Assembly (NCBI GenBank): GCA_947650285.1
Contig: CANTFL010001360.1
Location: 434,001-498,000 of the forward strand
Length of the DNA: 64,000 bases
Source of the DNA: Hyaloperonospora brassicae
Taxonomy: Eukaryota; Oomycota; Peronosporomycetes; Peronosporales; Peronosporaceae
Direction: 5' to 3'
The notes under the pieces were generated by a model. It was given only the letters and a program-made list of their open reading frames with translations, ran no database searches and was not told the DNA's origin. Shown here one piece after another: positions 1 through 9,960 of this stretch. The position numbers were made by a program, and so were the translations under genes. Each line of letters starts with the position of its first letter. Within the stretch, counting starts at the first letter, position 1.

Positions 1-203
1 AGACTAAGATAAAGATGGTTTAGTAGAAGAAGCTTAACTATATTAAACACAGCTCTACTTTCTCCCTTGAACAGAACTTTCGGGTTCTGCTTACTTCCTC
101 GCGCTTCCTCACGCAACGTGTACGTGACGTCGGGAGTACGCAGCCTTGTGTTCAGTCAAGACAAGGTTTTATCTGTCATCTGGTAAGAGCGTGCTCCGTT
201 ACA
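1..203 (+). repeat. Partial LTR at window edge
   Basis: The segment ends in GCTCCGTTACA, the same kind of terminus (GTTACA) as the other Gypsy LTRs in this window. Its middle part (around 30-60, a TTAACTATATTAAACACAGC-like stretch followed by CT-rich sequence) resembles the central part of the LTRs at 18510-18912 and 25845-26212. The left end lies outside the window, so it could be a solo LTR or the end of an element. Confidence 0.5.
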
Positions 204-2313
204 ATCTCGGTCTACGGGTCAACCTAGCAAGTAGTGAGGTATCGATTCACTGTTCGTTGCTACTCACTGGACTTTTCCGAGAGCAACTGAAGCCGCTTCC
301 ATGATGATACTCTTGTAGGTACATCGGCTTCGGCTTGTCCGTTCTTGGTAGCCATGTCGTCTTGTAAGCAGATCTCTTGTCTTTGGCAACTTAAGACTCG
401 TCGTCCGTGATGTAGGTTTATGTGAAGCCTTCACCTGTCGGTCTAGTGATGATTGTAATGGTCAGTACGACCTTATCGTTTAATTAGGTTTGTAGCATCT
501 GGGATCCTGGTCGGTGTTAACGATAGAGTGAGACGCAACAAGGTACCCAGATATATCTGCTTTGAATATCGCTTGAATATCGTGCACTTTGTTATCATGT
601 GAAGGTAGATACTATGCCACTAGTATGGGACTGGGAAGGCGCCGTTACATCCAACGACTTGATGACTATCTCGAGCTTCACTCTTGTAGATTTTACAATC
701 GAATGAAAAGGATCAAAGCGTCACGTCATGATCGACTGTATCGTGCAACGTTCATCTTTATGTATGATATAGCTTCAACTGTGTCATTGTTATGATCAGT
801 GTAAAGATTACCACACGAGAGTGATGGTTGCGAAAGCTACTGGTTTGTTCAGGTAGACAGCATTGTGGTAGGTTCTGCACGCATACGATTGAAATTATGC
901 AGTAAGATGCTACGTCCAAAAGGTAACAGACCATGCGATGTGTGAGGCGAGTCAACAGCGCTGCCGTGAGTCTGAATGCGCTCACAACACTTCTACACTT
1001 TATCTTATCGTGTAAGCTTAACCAGTGCACAGGATATTGTTAGCGTATTGTTTCAGTTTGTTAAAAGCATGATACAACTGTGTTTGCATCCGACTCCACC
1101 ATGGTGATGCAATAACTTACCGCACAACAAAGGCAGATGACGTGATGTTTAAACTCTTGACTGTTTGTTCAATATATCGGGCTATGGAATATTAATTTTT
1201 GGTCAAATGTAGTAGGAGCAATGACACTACCGCAAAATGATACACATAAACCATAGGTTGGTATTTAGCACCATAATTATCATAGTGGCACATGACGAAG
1301 ATTGTGCTACCGGTTGAGGCGTGTTTATATAATGTTTAGAGTCTATGTGTTTTGCAAGCTACTTTCCGTCCACCAAGCTATCAATGAGTGTTTATCCGTA
1401 ACGATGCAGATGCAGTGTGGTGAAAATGCTTACTGCTACGATATCACGTATGTGGGATGGAGCTACATGAAAAGCGTCACTTCATACGAAAGCACAGGAA
1501 ATTGTTAAAGCATGGAGAAGAATGAGAGGCAGAACATGGACAAGAGACCAAATGATTCTCATCCGATAGACTACGTCGGTTTTTATCATAAACACCATCT
1601 GTTCGACTCAAAATCGCGTGAGCAACATGCCGTCACGCGTTTTCGTGAAAAGTTGAAGGCCTGAGGTGCTGGGATACAGGGTGTGGTTGCTCCTCGATTT
1701 ATAGCACCCACTATACTGCTATAAGGACTTTTTATGTGCGAGATGTAGCGAGTTTAATCATTGTTAACGCAAAACGAAGTACGACACGCTCTTGACTCTT
1801 ATATGTCGCATTGACGTGTTGCTCTTTTGTCATTAACGTTCAATATTTACTCCCATCTTAATTTCATGTTAATTAAGATCATAGGTAACTTGTCATACTC
1901 TCAATTCAAATTCGACGACACCAGGCTAATTAAGCTCGATATGGTTCTTGTGTCGATGACCTCCAATCAGAACGCTCTCGCTTATGCTGGCTCAACACCA
2001 CCTAGATAGGCCTCTACCATGAGCAAATTATGTCCGTAGATCTGATTTTAAGCCGGCAACAGAGCGCGTATACCGTTTATCTCATAGTCAATGACCAAAC
2101 GTCGACGACACGCGTATAATAAATTATTTAGAATCTTCATTTTCTTTTACCGGAACCTTAAACTTGCAGGATAATTATGTTTTGGCGGAGCAAGTTGATG
2201 AATCGCACCGCTTTGAGTTCACTTGCCAATAACGTACTGATCCCACATTGCTTCTTTTGCTCTCCAGCTTTTTTATATATATCACTTTATCGTCAAAATA
2301 TGTGAAAGACGCG
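204..2313. other. Intergenic, no gene recognised
   Basis: Only short ORFs under 95 codons occur here, on both strands, and none resembles a known protein. Base composition is AT-rich. It is the flank into which element A inserted. Confidence 0.5.
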
Positions 2314-2318
2314 ATGCT

Positions 2319-2641
2319 TGTAATGGGCCACCCCGTTACATAAGTGGTTTCGATTAAGTTTACATATTACTTAAGTAGGGGTGTTGCTTTCGAAGTAGCG
2401 AAAGTAGCACGTTGTATCTTTTAGCTGTTTTAATGGGCTCAGCTCCATTATTAGCCAGTAAGATATCGGCACGTAGATTGAGTGGTTCCCATGAGTCCAA
2501 GGGAACCATTCGTACTTAGGATGATTTAAAAGACAAAAAATATAAACAGAGTTAAAAATACTAATCACCAAAGACTTGGGTTTTGAGCTTCCTCAAAACA
2601 ATAGTGTAAGTTAAGTAACGGGTTATTCTGGCCCCATTACA
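2319..2641 (+). repeat. 5' LTR of element A
   Basis: The LTR starts TGTAATGGGCC and ends CCCCATTACA. The first 22 bases form a near-perfect inverted repeat (TGTAATGGG / CCCGTTACA). Further inverted repeats are visible inside it, for example GGTTCCC/GGGAACC and GTTTTGAG/CTCAAAAC. It should hold the element's promoter and polyadenylation signals, but no clear TATA box is claimed. Confidence 0.93.
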
Positions 2642-2660
2642 CCTGGTAGCACTTAGTAGT
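2642..2660 (+). other. Primer binding site, element A
   Basis: CCTGGTAGCACTTAGTAG follows the 5' LTR directly. The TGG and downstream bases would pair with a tRNA 3' CCA end. Element B has nearly the same sequence at the same place (31817 on), which supports the assignment. The priming tRNA was not identified. Confidence 0.7.
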
Positions 2661-2667
2661 CCTTCCC

Positions 2668-3720
2668 ATGCCCGAGTTTGGGATGAGCGATTCGTCGTAC
2701 TTTGACGCTCCAGACGTGAGTCTGGAGCACGCGACTTTTTCCCATCTCACTGGTGTTGAGTGAGTATGCCCTAAATCGCCTCGCGGCGATATCTGGATAG
2801 GCATTCGTTGTGTCGCTGATGAAATCAGCGACTCCTGATGGACAGCGTCTCGCCATACACGACTACATGGCTCGCGAGCTCGCCGAATCCAATCGGTGAG
2901 GTTTTACTCCCTCGCGGACTTCACGGAACGATGCCGTGAAGAAGGAGACCTCCGTCTACTCTGGCGAAGGAAAAGAACGCTTGTCGTTGTCGCTTTGGTT
3001 CCGAGAAGTTGACATTGCTATCGCCTCGAGACTTCTCGAGGCTCCTCAAGCGAAGGTCAACTTCCTCCTTTCCCGTCTCGCTGGGAAAGCCAAGGAGTGG
3101 GCCTTGGGTAAACTCGTTGTGGACGAGTACGCGTTCCTCCCTCTGGAAGCCATCCAGAGTGACCTTCGGCTTGCCTTCGAGCCGCCACAGGAAGAGAAGT
3201 TGGTGCGTTCAAGGTTCCTGTCCTTGCGACAGGGTAAGTATGTCCATGCGCGACTACGTACAGATGGCTCGACATCTGGCGTCGTGCATTATCACGCATC
3301 CCATGGACATGTACACACAAGTGAACGTGTTTGTCGATGGCATGCGTGAAGGGCAGACTCGTCTATCGCTGAAACGCGCGGAGCCTGCCACGTTGGAGGA
3401 GGCATTTCGCTATCGCCCTCCGTGAGGACTTCAGAGTCACTAAGGCCTATACCAAGCCTTCAGTTGTTACCGCTGTCAGATCAGCGGGCCCGAAATCTAT
3501 GGAGATCGATGTAATTGAGTCGTCGGGTGACCGACGACGCGCTACGTCCTACAAGGGCGACGTCCGTAGCGGACGTCAGATGATCTGCTTTCGATGCCGA
3601 AAGCCGGGACATCGCGCGGCTGAATGCCGCGCGCCAGCACCGAAGTCAGTACATACGACGGACACCCATCATGAGGGAGGTGCTCCGCTAACTCGTCCAA
3701 AAAACGGACGAGACCAGTAG
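2668..3720 (+). pseudogene. gag of element A (frame-broken)
   Basis: Structural polyprotein of the retrotransposon, expected to form the virus-like particle and bind the RNA. A start ATG at 2668 opens a short frame that stops near 2763. Capsid-like sequence resumes in the frame at 2936-3240, shifts near 3240 and again near 3415, and ends in the 3499-3720 frame. That last part has a zinc knuckle CFRCRKPGHRAAEC (C-x2-C-x4-H-x4-C) at about 3586-3627. The gag stop TAG (3718-3720) lies in a stem-loop. At least three frame changes make it a pseudogene as read; sequencing indels could explain some. Confidence 0.85.
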
Positions 3721-3740
3721 GTGCAGGGCGCCCTACTGGT
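3713..3740 (+). promoter_or_regulatory. Stem-loop around the gag stop, element A
   Basis: ACCAGTAG (3713-3720) pairs with CTACTGGT (3733-3740), with an inner GGGCGCCC. The gag stop TAG is the last triplet of the left arm. Element B has the equivalent structure (CAGTAGG / CCTACTG) at its gag stop. Position and conservation suggest a role in gag-pol expression such as stop readthrough or frameshifting, which is inference. Confidence 0.5.
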
Positions 3741-4784
3741 TTGAAGGGAGGTCCGGGTCCACCGGTGGCAGCCCGACCTCCCAGCCCATCAGTGCTGCGT
3801 GCACGGTCAAATGCCACCACCACGAGTGGTGATTCACGCCTGATTATTGTTAATCTACATGTCGCCGGCATCCGGCGACCTCTACGAGCGCTCCTGGATT
3901 CAGGAGCGACAAACAATTTCATCCGTGAATCCTGCGTGTCAATGCTGCCACCCAGCATCCAGGTCCACGAGGGACCTGGCCAAGTTGTTGTCAAGCTCGC
4001 TGACGGGAAACCACGCCGCGTATCGCGGCGCAAAGTGTCGTTGCCGTACACGTTTGACGGCTTTCGCAGCAACGACAATTTCTTGGTGATTGAGATGAAT
4101 AATGCATTCGATTGCATCCTGGGCATGCCATGGTTGGCACGATACAAGCCCCAGATCGACTGGCTAGCCAGATCAGTGAGACGTCGAAGCAAGTTCGACG
4201 TCAGCGAAGTGTTCACCCATCTCTTGGTGTCTCCAAGTGAATGGCCGAACATTACAGTCGTGGACCGTACATCCACGACGCCGGCGGTACACAGAGTGAG
4301 CGATGGCCCTCTCTGTACCGCTTGTTCCGTGCCCCTACGCACGAGTGACGATGTCTCCTCGCTTTGCAGCGAGGAGTCCGACGTGGACGAGCAGTGGCTC
4401 CCGCGCGAAGACGACGCGGTCGAACAGAGGTTCCCGCACGAGAGAGCGGTGGTCGAACACGAACAGGTGTTCCCACCTGCACCCATTGTGGTCGAGCGGA
4501 GGCTCCCACAAGGGCAAGATGTGGCCGAGCAGGGGCTCGCCACCGAGTGTGACGTGGATGGACAAGAGTCCCCACGTGCAACACGATGGTCGAACAGGGG
4601 TTCCCATCATCGCCCACTGTGGTCGAACAGAGGTTCCCACATGAGCAAGACGTGGTCGAGCAGGGGCTCCCACACGAGTTTGTGGCGGTCGAGCAGGGGC
4701 TCCCGCATCATGCGTCGACGGACGAGTATGGACTACTCCCGTCGCGCGATTTCGACGTCCTGGATGAGGACATCCAGCGTCTAG
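3741..4784 (+). pseudogene. pol: aspartic protease region, element A
   Basis: Retropepsin-type protease that would cut the gag-pol polyprotein. The active-site motif [10 protein letters not shown] is coded at about 3891-3920 and the typical C-terminal motif [11 protein letters not shown] at about 4114-4150. The open frame runs on into a linker with tandem repeats and leaves frame there. The DNA over the active site is itself a hairpin (CGCTCCTG 3889-3896 / CAGGAGCG 3901-3908). Confidence 0.85.
4387..4712 (+). repeat. Tandem repeat in the protease-RT linker
   Basis: A degenerate unit of roughly 36-39 bp, coding variants of VVEQGLPHE, recurs about nine times. It spans the end of the protease frame and a second frame from 4586, so a frame change falls inside it. 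No such repeat was seen at the same place in element B. The array makes this stretch prone to length change and assembly error. Confidence 0.7.
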
Positions 4785-5182
4785 AGGGTGGTGCGGAGTT
4801 TACACCTGATATGCGGTTCGCCAGCTTCGAGCATGGACTCGAAGAACGATGGGGACGCAAGCTACGAGAACTCAGCGTTGGAATGTGTCCACGCTATTGT
4901 GTACGTGGACGGGAGTCTACAAAGGCGCCAATACATTGAGGTCGCGAGTCCACTTCGCGACGCGTCGTCGATTACGAGCCTACCAGGACTCTCCTGGAAG
5001 CATTTTCTACGCGACCTTAAGGGAGGCACGGTGGAACAAGTATGTCTGGTCACCAACGAGGTGACCTATGAGGCGAATGAGGAGCGAATGACGCGCCCTC
5101 GAAGCGCTGAACAAACGTCAGCGCGCGAAAAAAAATTTGCGTCGCAATCTTAGGAGGCTCTGCGCGAGTCTGGTAACCTTGT

Positions 5183-6600
5183 CTACGACATTGCTCGAGA
5201 GTACGCCGACGTGTTTCCGGACAAGATTCCGGCTGAACTCCCGCCGATCGTGGCGTGCGGCACGAGATTGATCTCGTGCCAGGATCGAAATATTGTGTGA
5301 CACGCCAGTGGCCGTTGCCTCAAGACCAAGTCGAGGATATTGATGCATTCTTTGAAGGTCGTCACAAGGCCGGTCATGTGCGTGAGAGTGTCTCACCCCA
5401 TTCGAGTCCAACCTTCTGCGTGAAGAAGGCTACGGGAGGCTGGCGTATAGTGCATGCGTTTAACAAGTCTCAACGATGCCACTATTCCTGCCCAAACGCC
5501 TATCCTCAGGAAAGACATGGTTCTAAACTCCATGTCAGGTAGCGTCATCTTCAGCGCCATCGATCTGACCGATGGCTTCTACCAGATCTTGATGCGACAG
5601 AGTGACATACCACTCACTGCGGTGAGCACTCCGAGTGGTATGCTTTGGGAGTGGCTGGTGATGCCACAAGGATTGAAGAACGCACCAGCCACTTTCAATC
5701 GCATGGTATCTCAAGTGTTGAGACCGCTTCGAGACTTTTCTCCTAGCTACTTCGATGACATTTTTGTCCACAGTCGCACTGAGGGCAACCTCAGTGCTGT
5801 CCAAGTTCACCTTCAACACCTGAAGCAGGTGTTCCAAGTCATGCGGGATAACAAGTTATATGCAAATTTGAAGAAGTGTGTATTCTGTGCACCGGAGATT
5901 CCGGTGCTGGGCTGCTACGTGAGCAAATCGGGTGTTCGAGCCGATCCAGAGAAGGTGTCGTCAATCTGTATCTTGGCCCACACCCAAGAATCCTACGGAG
6001 TTGCGTCAATGGCTCGGTCTAGCTAATTACTTGCATAAGTACTCAAAGGATTACGCCGGTTCTATACAGCCCCTGTCGTCACTTCTGAATAAAGACGCCA
6101 CGTGGTCGTGGCGCCCTGAACATCAAGCTGCCTTTGACGCAGTAAAGAAGATCCTGGCGTCGGCGCCAGTGTTGATACTCCCTGACGACACCAAGCCGTT
6201 TCACGTGGTGTGTGATGCAAGTGACTTTGCAATTGGTTGCGCCCTCATGCAGTTTGATCGTGAGGGCCGTGAAAGAGTCATGAGCTACCAATCATGACAG
6301 ATGAAGCCGGCAGAGAAGTACTATCCGGTTCACGATAAGAAACTGCTAGCGATGCGCTACGCACTCATCAATTTTCGTGTCCACCTACTGGGCGAACGCA
6401 CGTTCGTCCTGTATACGGATCATGCATCGCTGCGAACAGCAATGAAGAGCCCACACCTGTCACAACGGATGGCACGGTGGCTCTCTTTCTTCTCCGAGAA
6501 CAACTTCGTCGTGCACTACAATCCAGGCAAAACTAACATTCTAGCTGACGCACTATCACGACGTCCATATTATGATCCTCGTATGGCACTGAGTCGTCAG
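5183..6600 (+). pseudogene. pol: reverse transcriptase and RNase H, element A
   Basis: The reverse transcriptase fingers motif PHSSPTFCVKKATGGWRIV is coded at about 5395-5450. The palm follows with FSAIDLTDGFYQILM (about 5552-5595) and the catalytic YFDDIF at about 5748-5765. Frame changes occur near 5465 and near 5940. RNase H follows, with VVCDASDFAIGCAL near 6210 and LLYTDHASL-type and ADALSR motifs up to about 6560. One in-frame TGA interrupts RNase H at 6295-6297. All catalytic motifs survive in pieces, but the polyprotein cannot be made from one frame. Confidence 0.88.
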
Positions 6601-8240
6601 GCAATTGACGACGACGATGAAGACGATCGATGTGCGACGTGTGTGTCGTTGAACCTAACTCGGGTCACACCCGAGTTATGCCTTTTCGATGAAATTGTCG
6701 CGGCTTACGTGAACGATCCGGGTTACGCGGACATTATTGTCTATCTGCGCGCTCCCAGAGATGCTGCACTGGGAGCTCTTTCGCGAACGAAGCGTGAACA
6801 CATTCAACGATACAGAATGGACGGTGATTTGCTGTTATACAGCATCGTATAAATTCGATGCACCTCGAACGGTGATTGCGAATGACTTGGATTTGCGTGC
6901 TCGTATCATCCACGAGTACCATGACGCCCCAATTGGCGGTCATCTGGGCCGCGAAAAGACATTCGCGGCTGTCTCGCGTGACTTCTTCTGGCCCCACATG
7001 TACAAGTGGGTTCGCAACTGGGTTCGCACCTGCGATAATATGTCAGCGCGTGAAGCCATCTCCATCGTCGTAGGCACCCCTGCGACTCCTACCAATTGCA
7101 GCTCAGGCTTGGAGCTCTGTCTCAATGGACTTTATCTTCGGTCTTACACCAGATTGCCAAGACCGAACGGGTATTCTGGTCTTTGTGGACAGATTCAGCA
7201 AAATGACGGCATCCTGGTGCCTGTTCATGCAACGATCACCGCGGCTGATACCGCGGTGCACTTCATTGACACTGTGTTTCGCCATCACGGTTTATAAGAC
7301 AACATTGTCTCGGACCGTGATCCTCGTTTCACATCTGCCTTTTGGACGTCATTGTTCGAGTTGCTTGGCACAAACGCTGCAAATGTCGTCAGCAGCCCTT
7401 CCGGAAACGGATGGGCAAACAGAGAGAGTTAATCGGGTCCTCGATGATGTTCTTCGAAGCTATGCAACTTCCTTTACGAGTTGGAGTGCATTTTTGCCAC
7501 TCGCGGAGTTTGCACTGAACAACGCGGTTCACGCGTCAACGGGGTTGACGCCATTTTTTGCAAATTCGGCCCGTCATCCTCGTGTATCTACTCTTCTTGC
7601 CGTGGTTCAACCCACGGCTCTTCGTGGCTCCACTCTGGCGGGGGGTGATAACGATAAACAACGATCGAGTGCAGCTCACGGTATTCTGAGCGCGAATGTT
7701 GTCACCCAATCCAAAGTGAAGTCTTCTGTTTTGACGCCACGTGACGTGGCGTCCCCGCTAGCTCAATGGACTGCACAGACGCTGATTGACCCTCCTTCGG
7801 GTATGCAAAACCCTAGAGCCAACTACGCGCCGATTGAATTTGCGCGACCAATTGATGACATGGCTGTGTCAGAGTTTATACTCCAACGTCAAGCCATCAC
7901 GAGGTTTGTACGCGATACTCTTCGATCTGCAGTGGATAAACAGAAAGCGAATGCAGACAAACGTGGAAGAAGGAACACGAGTACATTCAATTAGGGTGAT
8001 CGTGTTTTGTTATCTACCAAAGGCCTACGAGATTCAGCAGTAACCAATCTCGGCGCGAGCAAACTCGCGCCACGTTTCATCGGACCATTCACAGTACTCA
8101 AGGCGATCGACGACGCATACACGCTGGACATCCCTTCGTCACTGCGACTTCATCCGATGTTTTACGTCGGGAGGCTCAAGGAGTATCGTCCAGCTACGCT
8201 TCACGGGTTGACTCCGTCCTCGGAGTCAAAGGCTCATAGG
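6601..8240 (+). pseudogene. pol: integrase, element A
   Basis: The N-terminal zinc-binding part (DAPIGGHLGREKTF, FFWPHM) is coded at about 6924-7000, and the DDE core around 7125-7420 in alternating frames (FVDRFSKM, then PETDGQTERVNRVL near 7408). The C-terminal part shows HASTGLTPFF and, near 8130-8195, LHPMFYVGRLKEYRP, the usual end of Gypsy integrase before a chromodomain. At least four frame changes are needed to join these pieces. The expected HHCC zinc site is incomplete: the last cysteine pair reads as a single Cys in a shifted frame. Confidence 0.82.
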
Positions 8241-9596
8241 TCGACCTTCTCTCTCGCCTTGCTTGACGCGCCAGTGACATCGGACGCGGCTCCGTCCCAG
8301 TCTGCGCGTGCCCAAGAACCTGGCGTTCTAGGTTCCGCATCCGTTCAAGCAGCTCGCGGTTCGACTGTCGGATCTCGTTCGCTGTTCTCTCAGCCCGCGC
8401 AGCTCGATCAAGGGCAGCTTTAGCTTCCAGCTGGGCATCAACAGCCTTGTTCACGGCCGCATCTACATCGTCCTGGGCAACCAGGACGCCAGCAGTATCA
8501 CCGCGAGGGCCCACCACCGCTTGAGGACGCGGAAGGTCAGAAGCGCTGGATTGTGGAACGCTTATTGGGTCATGAGGACCCTCGTCGCGACACCATGAGC
8601 GCGCGGTTTAACCGCGCGCAAGTATCGTGTACGTTGGCTCGGGTTTCCACCCGAGCAGGATACGTGGGAACCGCGTTCTTCGCTTCTTCGAGACGTTCCA
8701 GACGTCGTTCGGGCTTACGAGTCCGTGCATACGCTTGGTGCAGATTTGGTCCACGACCTGTGTGCTCTCGCGGTGAGCGAGAACGAGATGAACGACGACG
8801 GTGTCGTGATGAAGCGTCACCACGACTACGGGACCAAGAGTGATTGCGAGAACGTCGTGGTGAAACGTCACCACGACGACGAGATGAAGAGCGACGACGA
8901 AAACGTCGCGGCGAACGTGTAACGCCACGATCACGCGAACGAGAACGTCGTGGCGAGTGCATGGCACCACGATCTCGAGAACGCGAGTGGTGTCGCCAGC
9001 GTGACGCGCCACGTTTAACCGCAGTCTTGCGCTCCATCAAGCTGCGCTCATACCGTCCGATCCAGAGCTGTTCATACTCGCTGAGTGGATACTCAGCGAC
9101 GTGTCGTTGCCAAGACTCGCGAGTTGGACGAGGCATCGAGTCACAAGAGTAACAAGATTCGTGTACGTGAACGTAGCAGAGTCGATCTACGTTCCACGCG
9201 TTTTCGCAGATCTTCTCGCGCAGTACACCGATTGAATGATCGGCGTGGATATCTTCGCGATTGGCCAGCCACTGCTGAAAGTTTCTTCCGTCTTCAAGCA
9301 TCCGGTTCCAATGCCGGATGAACGCGCACTAATACCGCTGGAGCGTACTCGTACGAGATGCCATCAAGAGTCTTCCCGCGCAACCCACGGAAACGCCGGA
9401 AGTAGTCCTGCATCGTTTCGAGAGAGTCCGGAGCTCGAGATCCGGACAAGTCGTACAGCGCCCAAGAGATCAGGTGCTGATCCATCACATGGTCTACTAA
9501 ACTCCCGCTGATTGTGCGCGGGAGTGCTGTAGTGTTGGCGTCTGCGTCTTTAGTCATCGTTTGGTTTGTGCGTCGTTGGGTCTTGTGGTTGAGCAC
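8194..9596 (-). pseudogene. Antisense ORF of element A (aORF-A), frame-broken
   Basis: Unrecognised protein coded opposite to gag-pol, beginning just inside the 3' LTR. Three open frames follow each other: 9596-9294, 9301-8570 (243 codons, overlapping the first by 8 bp) and 8517-8194. In order they hold an acidic/aromatic N-terminal part, a cysteine cluster C-x7-C-x2-C with a following W, a long Arg/Ser-rich stretch (RRSRSRDRG-like, about 8845-9030), and an Ala/Arg/Glu-rich coiled-coil-like end. Element B has an ORF at the same place with a similar Cys cluster and coiled-coil end. The RS stretch suggests RNA binding, which is inference. The frames may also arise partly because the DNA here is rich in palindromes. 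Confidence 0.55.
8532..8760 (+). pseudogene. pol: chromodomain, element A
   Basis: The first half RWIVERLLGH is coded at about 8544-8573. After a frame change near 8610-8620 the second half reads KYRVRWLGFPPEQDTWEP (about 8620-8674), then LLRDVPDVVRAYE. This matches the chromodomain core (aromatic residues and W-x-x-DTWEP). In chromoviruses this domain follows integrase and is thought to guide insertion to certain chromatin marks. Confidence 0.85.
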
Positions 9597-9632
9597 TCAC
9601 GGTTCGTGAGTGCTGTCTTGAGAAGGGCGTGA

Positions 9633-9955
9633 TGTAATGGGCCACCCCGTTACATAAGTAGTTTCGATTAAGTTTACATGTTACTTAAGTAGGGGTGTTG
9701 CTTTCGAAGTAGCGAAAGTAGCACGTCGTATCTTTTAGCTGGTTTAATGGGCTCAGCTCCATTATTAGCCAGTAAGATATCGGCACGTAGATTGAGTGGT
9801 TCCCATGAGTCCAAGGGAACCATTCGTACTTAGGATGATTTAAAAGACAAAAAATATAAACAGAGTTAAAAATACTAGTCACCAAAGACTTGGGTTTTGA
9901 GCTTCCTCAAAACAATAGTGTAAGTTAAGTAACGGGTTATTCTAGCCCCATTACA
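9633..9955 (+). repeat. 3' LTR of element A
   Basis: 323 bp, differing from the 5' LTR at about six positions, all single-base changes. It is followed by the target duplication ATGCT. The bases just before it (GAGAAGGGCGTGA) are purine-rich and would be the polypurine tract. Confidence 0.93.
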
Positions 9956-9960
9956 ATGCT

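Larger units (their letters stand above)
2319..9955 (+). mobile_element. Ty3/Gypsy chromovirus, element A
   Basis: This is a complete LTR retrotransposon: 323-bp LTRs at both ends (TG...CA), flanked by the direct repeat ATGCT (2314-2318 and 9956-9960), which is a 5-bp target duplication typical of Gypsy. The order is LTR, primer binding site, gag with zinc knuckle, protease, reverse transcriptase, RNase H, integrase, chromodomain, an antisense ORF, LTR. That pol order with a chromodomain after integrase defines chromoviruses. The two LTRs differ at about six positions, so the insertion is fairly young, yet gag-pol carries many frame breaks. It is probably non-autonomous or partly misassembled. 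Confidence 0.93.

Noticed and set aside
3542..4543. 333-codon minus-strand ORF inside element A protease region
   Set aside because: It lies opposite the protease and linker, has low-complexity Ser/Thr/Arg composition, and no counterpart exists in element B at this place; a shadow frame.
8844..9152. Arg/Glu-rich plus-strand ORF downstream of the chromodomain of element A
   Set aside because: It reads as the complement of the Arg/Ser-rich minus-strand frame in palindromic DNA; the minus frame has positional support from element B, the plus frame has none.
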